Origin: Porphyromonadaceae bacterium UBA7207
Lineage (GTDB): Bacteria; Bacteroidota; Bacteroidia; Bacteroidales; Muribaculaceae
Direction: 5' to 3'
DNA: 30,877 bases
Assembly: GCA_002490635.1 (NCBI GenBank)
Contig: DKUJ01000025.1
Coordinates: 2,818-33,694 of the forward strand
Shown here one piece after another: positions 1 through 9,454 of this stretch. Every line of letters starts with the position of its first letter. Position 1 is the first letter of the stretch. Under the pieces are notes generated by a model, which saw nothing but the letters and a program-made list of their open reading frames with translations, was not told where the DNA came from and made no database searches. The position numbers and the translations under genes were made by a program.

Positions 1-165
1 CTGCGTGCCGTTACCAGCACCGACGCCATGACCGCCGACTGGGCACATCTTCCCTACGAGTTCCTCGCCAAAGTGAGCAATGAAATCATCAACAAGGTGC
101 GCGGCGTAAACCGCGTTTGCTACGATATCTCTTCCAAGCCGCCGGCCACAATCGAGTGGGAGTGA
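1..165 (+). CDS. guaA: GMP synthase (glutamine-hydrolysing), C-terminal end only
   Basis: This is the last 54 codons of a gene that begins before the window. The frame opens at base 1 and ends at TGA 163-165. The peptide carries the conserved end of the GuaA dimerisation domain: TSTDAMTADWAHLPYEFL, then VNRVCYDISSKPPATIEWE at the C-terminus, which is nearly invariant in GMP synthases. The enzyme converts XMP to GMP using glutamine and ATP in the cytoplasm. It lies 44 bases upstream of the aspartate kinase gene on the same strand, so the two may be co-transcribed. Only the C-terminus is visible, so the glutaminase and ATP-pyrophosphatase domains cannot be checked. Confidence 0.95.
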   Translation: MRAVTSTDAMTADWAHLPYEFLAKVSNEIINKVRGVNRVCYDISSKPPATIEWE

Positions 166-209
166 CATCCGCAACACCCTCTAAATACAGTTTGCATAGC
201 CTGATATAA

Positions 210-1529
210 ATGCAGATTCTGAAATTCGGAGGCACTTCCGTGGGAAGCGCCGGGCGCATCGCCTCCGTGGCGGCGCTGGCCACGCGTGAGCGTGGCAACA
301 TAGTGGTGCTTTCGGCAATGTCGGGCACAACCAATTCGCTTGTGGAGATTTCGGAATATCTCTACAAGGGCAATGTACCCGGAGCGCAGGAAACACTCAA
401 CGCACTGGAAACCAAATACCGCGCCGTGGTCGACGAGCTGTTCTGCGGCGACAGCACGGCTTTCGCACGCCTGGAGCCGTCGTTCCGCCTCATCCGGGCG
501 TTCTTCTGCGAACCCTTCGGAGAAAGCGCCGAGAAAGAGATTCTCGCACAGGGCGAGCTGATGAGCACTGCCCTGATGCAGGAATGCATGAGCCGCCGGG
601 GAATCGCCGTGGGCATGCTGCCGGCACTGGACTATATGCGCACCCTCGACAACGGCGAACCCGACATGGCCCACATAGGCACCCGCCTGCGGCGCCTGCT
701 GGCCGACAACCCGGGGTGCGACGTGTATCTGACCCAGGGATACATATGCCGCAACAGCCATGGCGGTATCGACAACCTCAAGCGCGGCGGAAGCGACTAC
801 ACGGCTTCGCTGATTGGCGCCGTGACGGACGCCGATGAAATTCAGATATGGACCGACATAGACGGCATGCACAACAACGACCCGCGCTTCGTGCCCGACA
901 CCGCACCCGTGCACGAACTGCATTTCGAGGAGGCCGCCGAACTTGCCTATTTCGGAGCCAAGATTCTGCATCCTTCGTGCGTGCTGCCGGCCAAACTCCA
1001 CAATATTCCCGTGAGGCTGCTCAACACCATGGAGCCACAGGCCAAGGGGACACTGATTTTCAACGCGCCTCCCACAGGCCGCATCAAGGCTGTTGCGGCC
1101 AAGGACAACATAACGGCCATAAAGATAAAAAGCGGCCGCATGCTGCTGGCCTACGGTTTCCTGCACAAGGTATTCGAGACTTTCGAGAACCACCGCACGG
1201 CAATCGACATGATGGCCACTTCCGAAGTCGGTGTGAGCGTGACTGTCGACAACGACGCCCGGCTGGAGGCAATAGTGGACGACCTCAAGGAGTTCGCCAC
1301 CGTTACCGTCGACCGCGACATGGTGATAATCGCCGTCGTCGGCGACCTCGAATGGCACAACCGCGGCTTCGAGACCGCCGTACTCGGCGCCCTCTCCGAT
1401 ATTCCGGTGCGCATGGTGAGCTATGGCGGCAGCGACTACAATATTTCCGTTCTGGTGCGGAGCTGCGACAAGGTAAAGGCTCTGAAAGCACTGTCACAAC
1501 ATCTGTTTTCAAATCAAGAAGGTGCCTGA
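210..1529 (+). CDS. Aspartate kinase, monofunctional
   Basis: The protein has 439 residues and phosphorylates aspartate, the first step towards lysine, threonine and methionine (and diaminopimelate). The N-terminal kinase domain starts with KFGGTSVGSA (Lys5 onward). It also has the RGGSDYTASLIGA loop, the WTDIDGMHNNDPR motif and EAAELAYFGAKILHP, all typical of the amino-acid kinase fold of aspartokinases. The last ~140 residues resemble paired ACT regulatory domains and end in a VSYGGSDYNISVLV segment, so feedback inhibition by an end-product amino acid is likely but not provable here. The length fits a stand-alone kinase; no homoserine dehydrogenase domain follows, unlike the fused ThrA type. 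The ATG at 210 directly precedes the conserved start. Whether to name it lysC or another paralogue cannot be decided from the window. Confidence 0.93.
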   Translation: MQILKFGGTSVGSAGRIASVAALATRERGNIVVLSAMSGTTNSLVEISEYLYKGNVPGAQETLNALETKYRAVVDELFCGDSTAFARLEPSFRLIRAFFCEPFGESAEKEILAQGELMSTALMQECMSRRGIAVGMLPALDYMRTLDNGEPDMAHIGTRLRRLLADNPGCDVYLTQGYICRNSHGGIDNLKRGGSDYTASLIGAVTDADEIQIWTDIDGMHNNDPRFVPDTAPVHELHFEEAAELAYFGAKILHPSCVLPAKLHNIPVRLLNTMEPQAKGTLIFNAPPTGRIKAVAAKDNITAIKIKSGRMLLAYGFLHKVFETFENHRTAIDMMATSEVGVSVTVDNDARLEAIVDDLKEFATVTVDRDMVIIAVVGDLEWHNRGFETAVLGALSDIPVRMVSYGGSDYNISVLVRSCDKVKALKALSQHLFSNQEGA

Positions 1530-1569
1530 CATTTACTCAAACACCCTCCAAAGGTACATAAGATAAAGA

Positions 1570-3182
<1,613 letters not shown>

Positions 3183-3186
<4 letters not shown>

Positions 3187-3473
3187 TACACCACATCGTA
3201 ATGTTCCGCCTTGAGGGTTGCGGCAGCGACCTGAAGGCCGCAGAATTCAAAACACGTATCGAGCAGCTTCCTGCCATAATCGACGAACTGGACTCCGTGG
3301 AGGTGCGCCTCAACGACGGCCCCGCAGCCGGCAACTGGACCCTTGTGCTGCACGGCGTATGCGCCGACAACGCAGCCCTGGAGGCCTACAGCGCACACCC
3401 CGCGCATCTCGAATGTGTGGCTGTCATCAAGCCCCTGATTGCCGCCCGCGCCTGCGTGGACTACACCGACTGA
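3183..3473 (+). CDS. Dabb (stress-responsive A/B barrel) domain protein
   Basis: The protein has 96 residues, a single small domain. It starts with IHHIVMFRLE and shows the Dabb pattern: a first strand with HIVMFRL, a helix (LKAAEFKTRIEQLP), a middle strand (SVEVRLNDGPAAGNW) and the late HPAHLECVAVIKPLI segment. Dabb proteins are small dimeric ferredoxin-like folds. Some are stress-induced and some are cyclases, but most bacterial ones have no known reaction, so no function is assigned. The ATG overlaps the ABC-F stop codon in an ATGA arrangement at 3183-3186, a sign of translational coupling. It is the last gene of the plus-strand run and is followed by a strong hairpin. Confidence 0.85.
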
Positions 3474-3496
3474 TTATATATACCCTACCTTCTACC

Positions 3497-3544
3497 ATCG
3501 AGGCTGCGCTGTGTAAATCAAGTTTTACACAGCGCAGCCTCGAT
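3497..3544. terminator. 21-bp perfect hairpin between convergent genes
   Basis: Bases 3497-3517 are the exact reverse complement of 3524-3544, with a 6-base loop. The stem contains GAGGCTGCGCTGTGTAAA. It lies 24 bases after the Dabb stop and before the convergent DUF695 gene, so it could terminate either transcript. Neither side has a long U-run, so it is not a textbook intrinsic terminator. The rest of 3474-3664 is AT-rich and shows no gene. Confidence 0.65.
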
Positions 3545-3664
3545 AGTTAATATGCAGCGAATCGGCCGACGGAATTATAATCTTATTACAACAATAGGCC
3601 ATGCCGGCTATAGCATGACCTCCAGAAAGTTATAAATTATTTGCAGGCTCGGTCCCCTGCGGGG

Positions 3665-4108
3665 TCACTCGCCTATGGCGTCGGCTGTGATGGCACGCAT
3701 TTCGTCGTACTCGGCCCAATCGGGGTCGTTTTCGGCGGTGATGTGCAGCGGCAGCAGCGGGAAGGGGGCGAGGGCGCGGTTCAGGAAGCCGTTGAAAACC
3801 TCGGTGGAGAATGTATAGAACACCCAGTCGCGCCGTCCGGCGCCGGTGTAGATGCCTGTCAGCAGTGCGGTGTTGCGGCCTTTGAGTTCCTCGTTAAAGG
3901 CGTCGGTGATGCGCTCGAGCAGCTCGGCGCTTTCGTCGTCGGGGAAGCCCAGCGGACCTCCGGATGTATAATCCATCGCCACCTCCACACGGATGCTGTT
4001 GCGTGGACGCGAACGGTATTTGGCCACTTCGGTGCGTCCGGTCACAATTATGGTGTTTCCGTTCTCATCGGTTGTGGGCACTGTGAGCCAGAGATCTTTG
4101 TCGGCCAT
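3665..4108 (-). CDS. DUF695 domain protein
   Basis: The protein has 147 residues, with no signal peptide or membrane segment. It resembles the DUF695 family: an N-terminal strand with a tryptophan (DLWLTVPTTDENG), a following IIVTGRTEVAKYRSRP segment, a basic-acidic strand (RVEVAMDYTSGGPLGFPDDE) and a later aromatic RRDWVFYTFS motif. The family has no established function; in other proteins the domain is often found with ribonuclease-inhibitor-like or DUF1260-type regions. It starts 46 bases downstream of the 3' end of the RNase P RNA on the same strand, so it may be expressed by read-through or from an unrecognised promoter. The family call is from pattern memory and is moderately secure. 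Confidence 0.7.
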   Translation of the reverse strand: MADKDLWLTVPTTDENGNTIIVTGRTEVAKYRSRPRNSIRVEVAMDYTSGGPLGFPDDESAELLERITDAFNEELKGRNTALLTGIYTGAGRRDWVFYTFSTEVFNGFLNRALAPFPLLPLHITAENDPDWAEYDEMRAITADAIGE

Positions 4109-4139
4109 CCTGTTCAGATTTATAAGGTGCTTGTTATGT

Positions 4140-4154
4140 AAGAAAAAGAAAAAA
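4140..4154 (-). terminator. U-tract ending the RNase P RNA
   Basis: On the minus strand the sequence after the P1 helix of rnpB is six U, a C, five U, a C and two U. With no other hairpin between, P1 itself would form the terminator stem. Confidence 0.6.
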
Positions 4155-4544
4155 GATGTGGTCGGAGTATAAGCCGGGTTATGTGCCGCCGGCGCTATCG
4201 GCCATGCCGAGCCTCGCGGCGGCGTCTGTCATTTATCTGCCCTGCCATGCAGGGATTCAGCGGCCTACCCCCCGGCAATGGGCGAGCAACCCTCAAATGC
4301 CGGTATACTTGACCTTGCAACCCTAAGATGTGCGGCACGCGATGTCGCCGTCGCGCCCGGTGAGCTCTTACCTCACCTTTTCACCCTTACCCCAACACCC
4401 CAAAGGGCGCCGTGGCGGTAATTTTCTGTCACATTACTCTACCGTTGCCGATAGCTTGCCGTTAGCAAGTATGGTGCTCTGTGTTGCCCGGACTTTCCTC
4501 TCGCCATTCATACGCTGACGAGCGACAGACCCTCCGGCCACATC
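4155..4544 (-). ncRNA. rnpB: RNase P RNA (bacterial class A)
   Basis: Read on the minus strand, the region holds the conserved core of the tRNA 5'-processing ribozyme: GAGGAAAGTCCGGGC near the 5' end (complement of 4487-4501) and AACCCGGCTTAT close to the 3' end (complement of 4169-4180). The ends were set by pairing. GATGTGGCCGGAG (4544 down to 4532) pairs with CTCCGACCACATC (4167 down to 4155) with one mismatch, giving helix P1. A run of U, UUUUUUCUUUUUCUU (complement of 4140-4154), follows at once, so P1 probably doubles as the terminator stem. The length of about 390 nt is normal. Short reading frames inside it are not genes. Confidence 0.95.
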
Positions 4545-4557
4545 TGTATTCGTGGAA

Positions 4558-4589
4558 AGCCGCGGATATCGGTTTCGATATCCGCGACT
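4558..4589 (-). terminator. Terminator hairpin of the lpx operon
   Basis: Bases 4558-4570 pair with 4577-4589 (13 bp with one G-U pair, 6-base loop); the core is CGCGGATATC / GATATCCGCG. It begins 5 bases after the lpxA stop. Only three U follow, so it is a weak-tailed terminator. It also separates the lpx operon from rnpB. Confidence 0.7.
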
Positions 4590-4594
4590 GTTGT

Positions 4595-5371
4595 TTACAT
4601 ATATCCTCTGATCACGCCACGTTTGGAGTTGCGGACGAACTGTATTATCTCGTCGCGCTCGCGGGTGGCGGGCAGTTCGGCCTCTATGCGGTCGAGGGCA
4701 TCACTGATATTCAGGCTCGAAAGATAGAGGTAGCGGTATATTTCCTGGATTTCGCGGATTACGTCGTTGGAGAAATTCCTGCGGCGCAGACCCACGGAGT
4801 TGATGCCTGCATATGAGATGGGCTCGCGGGCAGCCTTGATATAGGGAGGGATGTCCTTGTTCACCAGAGCGCCGCCCTGAATCATCACATGCGGTCCTAT
4901 GTGGCAGAACTGATGGATGAGGGTGCCGCCGCCGATTACGGCGTAGTTGTCCACAACCACCTCACCTGCAAGCTGGGTGGCGTTGCTCATTATCACATGG
5001 TCGCCAACAATGCAGTCGTGGGCCACATGGCAATATGCCATCAGCAGAGAGTTGCTGCCCACCACGGTTCGACCCCTGGCGTCGGTTCCGCGGTTGATTG
5101 TCACGCACTCGCGTATTATGGTGTTGTCACCGATTATTGCGAGGGTGTCCTCGCCATGGAATTTGAGATCCTGCGGAATGGCACCTATCACCGCACCGGG
5201 GAATATGGTGCAGTTGCGCCCTATGCGGGTACCCTCGAGGATGGTGACATTGCTTCCGATGCGTGTGCCCTCGCCTATCTCGACATTCTGGTCGATGGTG
5301 ACAAAGGGGTCGATTACCACGCTTGAGGCTATCTTCGCAGCCGGATGCACGTAAGCCAAGGGCTGTTTCAT
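4595..5371 (-). CDS. lpxA: Acyl-[ACP]-UDP-N-acetylglucosamine O-acyltransferase
   Basis: The protein has 258 residues. It transfers a 3-hydroxyacyl chain from ACP to UDP-GlcNAc, the first step of lipid A synthesis, in the cytoplasm. The first ~190 residues are hexapeptide repeats of a left-handed beta helix (IGEGTRIGSNVTILEGTRIG and further). They include the catalytic-histidine region MAYCHVAHDCIVGDH and the conserved AGINSVGLRRRNFS before the C-terminal helical part. The frame runs open upstream to 5449, but the ATG at 5371 (MKQPLAYVHPAAKI) fits the family start and leaves a 10-base gap from lpxC/fabZ; the longer form would overlap that gene with unrelated residues. It is the last gene of lpxD - lpxC/fabZ - lpxA. 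Confidence 0.96.
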   Translation of the reverse strand: MKQPLAYVHPAAKIASSVVIDPFVTIDQNVEIGEGTRIGSNVTILEGTRIGRNCTIFPGAVIGAIPQDLKFHGEDTLAIIGDNTIIRECVTINRGTDARGRTVVGSNSLLMAYCHVAHDCIVGDHVIMSNATQLAGEVVVDNYAVIGGGTLIHQFCHIGPHVMIQGGALVNKDIPPYIKAAREPISYAGINSVGLRRRNFSNDVIREIQEIYRYLYLSSLNISDALDRIEAELPATRERDEIIQFVRNSKRGVIRGYM

Positions 5372-5381
5372 AATCTGTTTT

Positions 5382-6764
5382 CTACTTGTTTTTAATAATC
5401 TGTGCCATGAACTCGCATTCGCACACCACTTTTTCGCCCACGAAGGCACGGCCTTTCATCACGGCCATGCCACGGCGCATGGGGGTCATGAACGATACAT
5501 GGAAAATCAGGGTGTCGCCGGGAACTACTTTCTGGCGGAACTTCACGTTGTCGATTTTCATGAAGTATGTGGAATAGCGTTCGGCATCCTCCACTGTGCT
5601 GAGCACCAGCAGACCGCCGGTCTGTGCCATTGCCTCTACCAGCAGCACGCCCGGCATCACCGGTTCCTGCGGGAAGTGGCCGGTGAAGAATGGCTCGTTG
5701 GTGGTCACATTCTTTATGCCGACGATGTAGCTTTCGCTCTTGTCGATTATTTTGTCGACCAGCAGGAAAGGATAGCGGTGAGGCAGCAGCGAACGTATCT
5801 GGTTGTTGTCGAGCAGCGGGGCCGCATTGGGGTCGTAGACGGGAGCCTGCACTTCCTGGCGCTTGATGTCGGCGCGCAGGGCCTTGCCGAGCTGTACGTT
5901 CACGGTATGTCCGGGGCGTGTGGCTATAATTCGTCCTTTCAGCGGACGGCCGATGAGCGCTATGTCGCCCACGAGATCGAGCAGTTTGTGGCGGGCGGGT
6001 TCATTGGGGCTGGAGAGCGGCTTGGCGTTTATGAAACCGAATTCGGCGACATTGCGCGTGGGCACGTTCATCATGTCGGCTATGCGGTCCATCTCGGCCT
6101 GCTCCATGGGCGAATCGTAGATTACGATGGCGTTGTCGAGGTCGCCGCCTTTGATAAGTCCTGCGGTAATCAGAGGCTCTACTTCACGCACGAACACGAA
6201 GGTGCGTGCAGGAGCGATTTCCGACGGGAAGTCGGCCACGGTGTCCATTGTGGCGTACTGGTTGCTCAGCACAGGCGAATCGAAATCGATTTTAACGTCG
6301 ACGCTGAACTGGTCGTCGGGCAGAAGCATGAGCTTGGAACCGGTGGCGGGATCCACCACTTCCACTTTGTGTTTCACATAGTAGAAGTCCTTGTCGGCAT
6401 CCTGCTCAACCGTACCGCATTCGAGAATTTTTTCCACGAACGGAGCCGCGCTGCCGTCGAGAATGGGAATTTCCGGACCATCTACCTTGATGAGGCAGTT
6501 GTCGATGCCCGAAGCGTAGAGGGCGGCCATTGCATGTTCGATTGTGCTGACAGTGGCTGCGCCCTTGCCCACTACTGTGCCGCGCACGGTGGATACGACA
6601 TTCTCGGCCAGAGCGTCGATCACGGGTTCGCCCTCGATGTCGATACGCTGGAACTTATATCCGTGATTTTCCGGAGCCGGGCAGAAAGTGGCTTGCAGGC
6701 GTGCTCCGGTGTGCAAGCCTTTGCCCTGCACGCTGAAGCTTTGGTTTAATGTTACTTGCTTCAT
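5382..6764 (-). CDS. lpxC/fabZ: Bifunctional UDP-3-O-acyl-GlcNAc deacetylase / 3-hydroxyacyl-ACP dehydratase
   Basis: This is a fusion of 460 residues. Residues 1 to about 300 are LpxC, the zinc deacetylase that commits the cell to lipid A. It shows STIEHAMAALYASGIDNC with the first zinc histidine, the ARTFVFVREVE segment, RHKLLDLVGD with the other metal ligands, and GHTVNVQLGKAL. Residues from about 315 are FabZ, the hot-dog-fold dehydratase of fatty acid synthesis: LLPHRYPFLLVDKI and GHFPQEPVMPGVLLVEAMAQ, with the catalytic His and Glu. The fusion is the usual form in Bacteroidetes and places both users of 3-hydroxyacyl-ACP in one chain. The start overlaps the lpxD stop by one base (TAATG at 6762-6766), so translation is probably coupled. 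Confidence 0.97.
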   Translation of the reverse strand: MKQVTLNQSFSVQGKGLHTGARLQATFCPAPENHGYKFQRIDIEGEPVIDALAENVVSTVRGTVVGKGAATVSTIEHAMAALYASGIDNCLIKVDGPEIPILDGSAAPFVEKILECGTVEQDADKDFYYVKHKVEVVDPATGSKLMLLPDDQFSVDVKIDFDSPVLSNQYATMDTVADFPSEIAPARTFVFVREVEPLITAGLIKGGDLDNAIVIYDSPMEQAEMDRIADMMNVPTRNVAEFGFINAKPLSSPNEPARHKLLDLVGDIALIGRPLKGRIIATRPGHTVNVQLGKALRADIKRQEVQAPVYDPNAAPLLDNNQIRSLLPHRYPFLLVDKIIDKSESYIVGIKNVTTNEPFFTGHFPQEPVMPGVLLVEAMAQTGGLLVLSTVEDAERYSTYFMKIDNVKFRQKVVPGDTLIFHVSFMTPMRRGMAVMKGRAFVGEKVVCECEFMAQIIKNK

Positions 6765-7810
6765 TATTGCTGAGGTATCTTTTTTAAGGTTTCGATTTCT
6801 TTGGCCATCCTGTCGACTTCGGCGAAAAGGTCGGCCAGACGCTTCTGGTAGGCGACTGCGCGGGCGAATGTTCCCGCTGCTACGGCAGGTGTGCCCATCA
6901 TGCGACGTCCGGCGGCTATGCTGTTGGGCACACCGCTCTGCGCGCCGAGCTGCACGCCATCGCCAATGGTTATGTGTCCGGCAAGTCCTACCTGGCCTCC
7001 GAACATGCAGCCTGCACCAACTTTGGTGGAACCCGCCACGCCTGCCTGGGCAGCCATAACGGTGTCCTCGCCGACTTCGACATTGTGCGCTATCTGCACC
7101 AGGTTGTCGAGTTTCACGCCACGGGCTATGTGTGTGCGGCCCATTGTGGCACGGTCGACGGTGGTGTTGGCACCGATCTCGACATCGTCATCGATCTCTA
7201 CGATTCCTATCTGTTCGATCTTGTGGTAATGTCCCTGGCTGTCCGGAGCGAATCCGAAGCCGTCGGCACCCACCACGGCACCCGCATGGATGGTGCAGCG
7301 AGCACCTATGCGGCAGCCATGATACACTACGGCGCCGGGATACACGGTAGAGTCGGCACCTATTGTCACTCCGTCGCCGATGTAGGCGTGGGGATATATT
7401 TTCACGTTCTCGCCAAGGGATACTCCTTTGGCCACATAGGCGCCTGCGCCGATGTAGCATCCTGCAGGCACTTCAACGCCATCTGCCACAAAAGCACCGG
7501 CCTCGATGCCGGTGTAGACCGGCTTGGTGAACTGCGCGGCCAGGCCGAGCAGAGTGCCCAGGCATGTGTAGGGATCGTCGACACGGATGAGAGTCGCCGA
7601 CACGGGATGTTCGGGCAGGAAGTCGCGCTTCACCAGCACTGCTGTGGCGCCGGTGGTGTAGATATGATGTTCGTATTTCGGATTGGCGATAAAGGACAGT
7701 GTTCCCTCGCCGGCCTCTTCTATTTTGGCCAGCGACGACACTGTCGCCAGAGGATTTCCTTCAACGGTTCCTCCGAGATGTTCGGCAATTGTCTGTGCGG
7801 TCAGCTGCAT
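6764..7810 (-). CDS. lpxD: UDP-3-O-(3-hydroxyacyl)glucosamine N-acyltransferase
   Basis: The protein has 348 residues and adds the second hydroxyacyl chain in lipid A synthesis. The N-terminal domain (about 1-100, MQLTAQTIAEHLGGTVEG onward) is the uridine-binding domain. It is followed by a long hexapeptide beta helix with VVGADGFGFAPDSQGHYHK and the catalytic-His motif VQIAHNVEVGEDTVMAAQ, and a short helical C-terminus. The frame extends to an ATG at 7846, but the ATG at 7810 gives the family's normal start; the extra 12 residues (MERGNSAASRIF) look like untranslated leader. It is the first gene of the lpx operon. No HD-domain gene lies just upstream, an arrangement seen in some relatives. 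Confidence 0.96.
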   Translation of the reverse strand: MQLTAQTIAEHLGGTVEGNPLATVSSLAKIEEAGEGTLSFIANPKYEHHIYTTGATAVLVKRDFLPEHPVSATLIRVDDPYTCLGTLLGLAAQFTKPVYTGIEAGAFVADGVEVPAGCYIGAGAYVAKGVSLGENVKIYPHAYIGDGVTIGADSTVYPGAVVYHGCRIGARCTIHAGAVVGADGFGFAPDSQGHYHKIEQIGIVEIDDDVEIGANTTVDRATMGRTHIARGVKLDNLVQIAHNVEVGEDTVMAAQAGVAGSTKVGAGCMFGGQVGLAGHITIGDGVQLGAQSGVPNSIAAGRRMMGTPAVAAGTFARAVAYQKRLADLFAEVDRMAKEIETLKKIPQQ

Positions 7811-7863
7811 AAATATTCTTGAAGCCGCGGAATTTCCGCGCTCCATTTTCGGTTTTCAGAGTG

Positions 7864-7871
7864 CAAAGTTG
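7864..7871 (-). promoter_or_regulatory. Possible -7 box upstream of lpxD
   Basis: The minus strand reads CAACTTTG, seven of eight bases of the Bacteroidetes consensus TAnnTTTG, 53 bases before the lpxD ATG. No clear -33 TTTG was found at the expected distance, so the call is tentative. Confidence 0.4.
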
Positions 7872-7977
7872 GCAAAAAAAACCGACATGACAGCACTGCC
7901 GCGACAAAAAGCGGAACAAAAGCAGGCCAATACCGCCAGCATTCACGCACCATCGTCGACAAACAGCACACATGCCT

Positions 7978-8044
7978 AAAAAAAAGCCGGAGGCCATTCC
8001 TGCTGCGCAGTGTCCTTCGCACGCGGGTGGAAATGGCCTCCGGC
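7978..8044 (-). terminator. Terminator of the lipoprotein/DUF5723 operon
   Basis: Bases 7986-7998 pair exactly with 8032-8044 (GCCGGAGGCCATT, 13 bp). On the minus strand the stem is followed by eight U (complement of 7978-7985). It lies 25 bases after the DUF5723 gene stop and is a good intrinsic terminator, though the 33-base loop is large. Confidence 0.8.
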
Positions 8045-8069
8045 AAGAGTTGTCTCCGGTTCTCCGGAC

Positions 8070-9434
8070 TTAGAGGGGGAAGTTTATGCCGAAGGAGAAC
8101 TGGGCGTTCGAACCCAGTGGTATGTACTCCTTGGAGAGTTTGCCGAGTGTATGGTCCATACCCACAAAAAGGTTGAATCCCTTGGGGGCTATGTTCACTA
8201 TCCATCCGAATGAGTCGCCGAAGGTGCCCACGCCGTAGTTCACGGCCACCCCTATCCACTTCACCGGCTGATAGTTCGCGCTGAGGCGGAAATCGGTCCA
8301 GGCGAAACGGCTGGCGATGCGTGTGGAGTTGAGCAGGCCGAAGCTCACCTGGCGGTAGACCGGCAGCTGGTATTCCACGCTCGCATTCATTGTGGCTTCC
8401 AGGGCGCGGCAGCGCGAGCTTGTGCCATCGTGGGCCTGCAGGCGGTAAAGTTCCTCGAGGTCGTCGCGCATCTTATCCCAGGACGAATCGAAGTCGTCGG
8501 GGTCCAGCACATGGTTGTTGCTGTTGAAAGTGTGCGTGCCGTTGGTCGACGCGGTGATGGTGTTGCTCCAGCTTATGAAGCCTATATCGGTGAATGCCAG
8601 GCCGAAGGTGAAATCGCTGCCGAACCTGTATGTGGCGCCAAGGTCGAATGCCACTCCATATCCGGAGGGAGCGGAGAAATTATCGAGATTGACTCCGTCG
8701 ACCAGCGTGGCTCCATCGTCGCCCACCTTCGTTTTCCAGCTCGCATTCTTTACACTGAGATATGCCACACCTTCCGTGCTGGCAGTCCACTGGTCGTAGC
8801 CGAGGTTGGCTTCGGCGTGGCGAAGGTTTATGTCGGCACCGCCTACTCCGACGAGCAGCTTAACCGCAGCACCCACGGTGAGACCCTCCACAAGCTTATC
8901 GAGGCTGTGGGAGTGCTGGAACGCGAGTTCGGCATATGCGTCGGCTCGGGCGTCGACATTGCCGATATCGTACACCCGGTTGGAAACGCCTTCCTTCACG
9001 AAAGAGAACAGATCGCGTGGCACACGCGCCTGCACATTTGCCACTGTGTTGAGGCTCACGTGGTTGTAGCCGCCAAGGGCACGGAATCCGACGCTCATTA
9101 TGCCTTCGCGCGCAGAAGCACCTATGCGGTTGTTGGTCTTGATGTTGTCCATTGCCTCGGCAGCGCTCACATCGGGATGCAGGAAAGTTACGGTCTTGCC
9201 GTTTCTGTTGTAGATGAAGTTTTTGAGTCCCACATTGCCGTTCACGCCCACATTCAGGTTGCCCAGCCCGGGGAACGAGAAGTCCGCCTTGCGGTCCACG
9301 CTCATGGCAGGGTTGAGCTGGTAGTTGTAGGAATAGTTATCCAGGAAGAAACCCGACCTGCTCTGGGCGCGGGCCTCGCCGGCGGCTATAGTGGCCAAAG
9401 CCACACACGCAATGCCTAAGAATTTGATTTTCAT
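8070..9434 (-). CDS. DUF5723-type outer membrane beta-barrel protein
   Basis: The protein has 454 residues. A signal peptide is clear: MKIKFLGIACVALATIAAG followed by EARA and a likely cut before QSRSGFFLDN. The mature part begins with NYSYNYQLNPAMSVDRKADFSFP and continues with alternating polar and hydrophobic strands and many aromatic residues. It ends in a beta strand (QFSFGINFPL, terminal Phe-Pro-Leu), as in outer membrane barrels. The start region matches the DUF5723 family of Bacteroidetes, whose function is not established; transport of a hydrophobic compound is only an analogy to FadL/PorV-type barrels. The gene lies 20 bases after the lipoprotein gene and is followed by a strong terminator, so the two form one operon. 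Confidence 0.75.
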   Translation of the reverse strand: MKIKFLGIACVALATIAAGEARAQSRSGFFLDNYSYNYQLNPAMSVDRKADFSFPGLGNLNVGVNGNVGLKNFIYNRNGKTVTFLHPDVSAAEAMDNIKTNNRIGASAREGIMSVGFRALGGYNHVSLNTVANVQARVPRDLFSFVKEGVSNRVYDIGNVDARADAYAELAFQHSHSLDKLVEGLTVGAAVKLLVGVGGADINLRHAEANLGYDQWTASTEGVAYLSVKNASWKTKVGDDGATLVDGVNLDNFSAPSGYGVAFDLGATYRFGSDFTFGLAFTDIGFISWSNTITASTNGTHTFNSNNHVLDPDDFDSSWDKMRDDLEELYRLQAHDGTSSRCRALEATMNASVEYQLPVYRQVSFGLLNSTRIASRFAWTDFRLSANYQPVKWIGVAVNYGVGTFGDSFGWIVNIAPKGFNLFVGMDHTLGKLSKEYIPLGSNAQFSFGINFPL

Positions 9435-9454
9435 ATTTGTGTAATGGTTTTGGT

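Noticed and set aside
4330..4518. A 62-residue plus-strand frame
   Set aside because: It lies inside the RNase P RNA gene.
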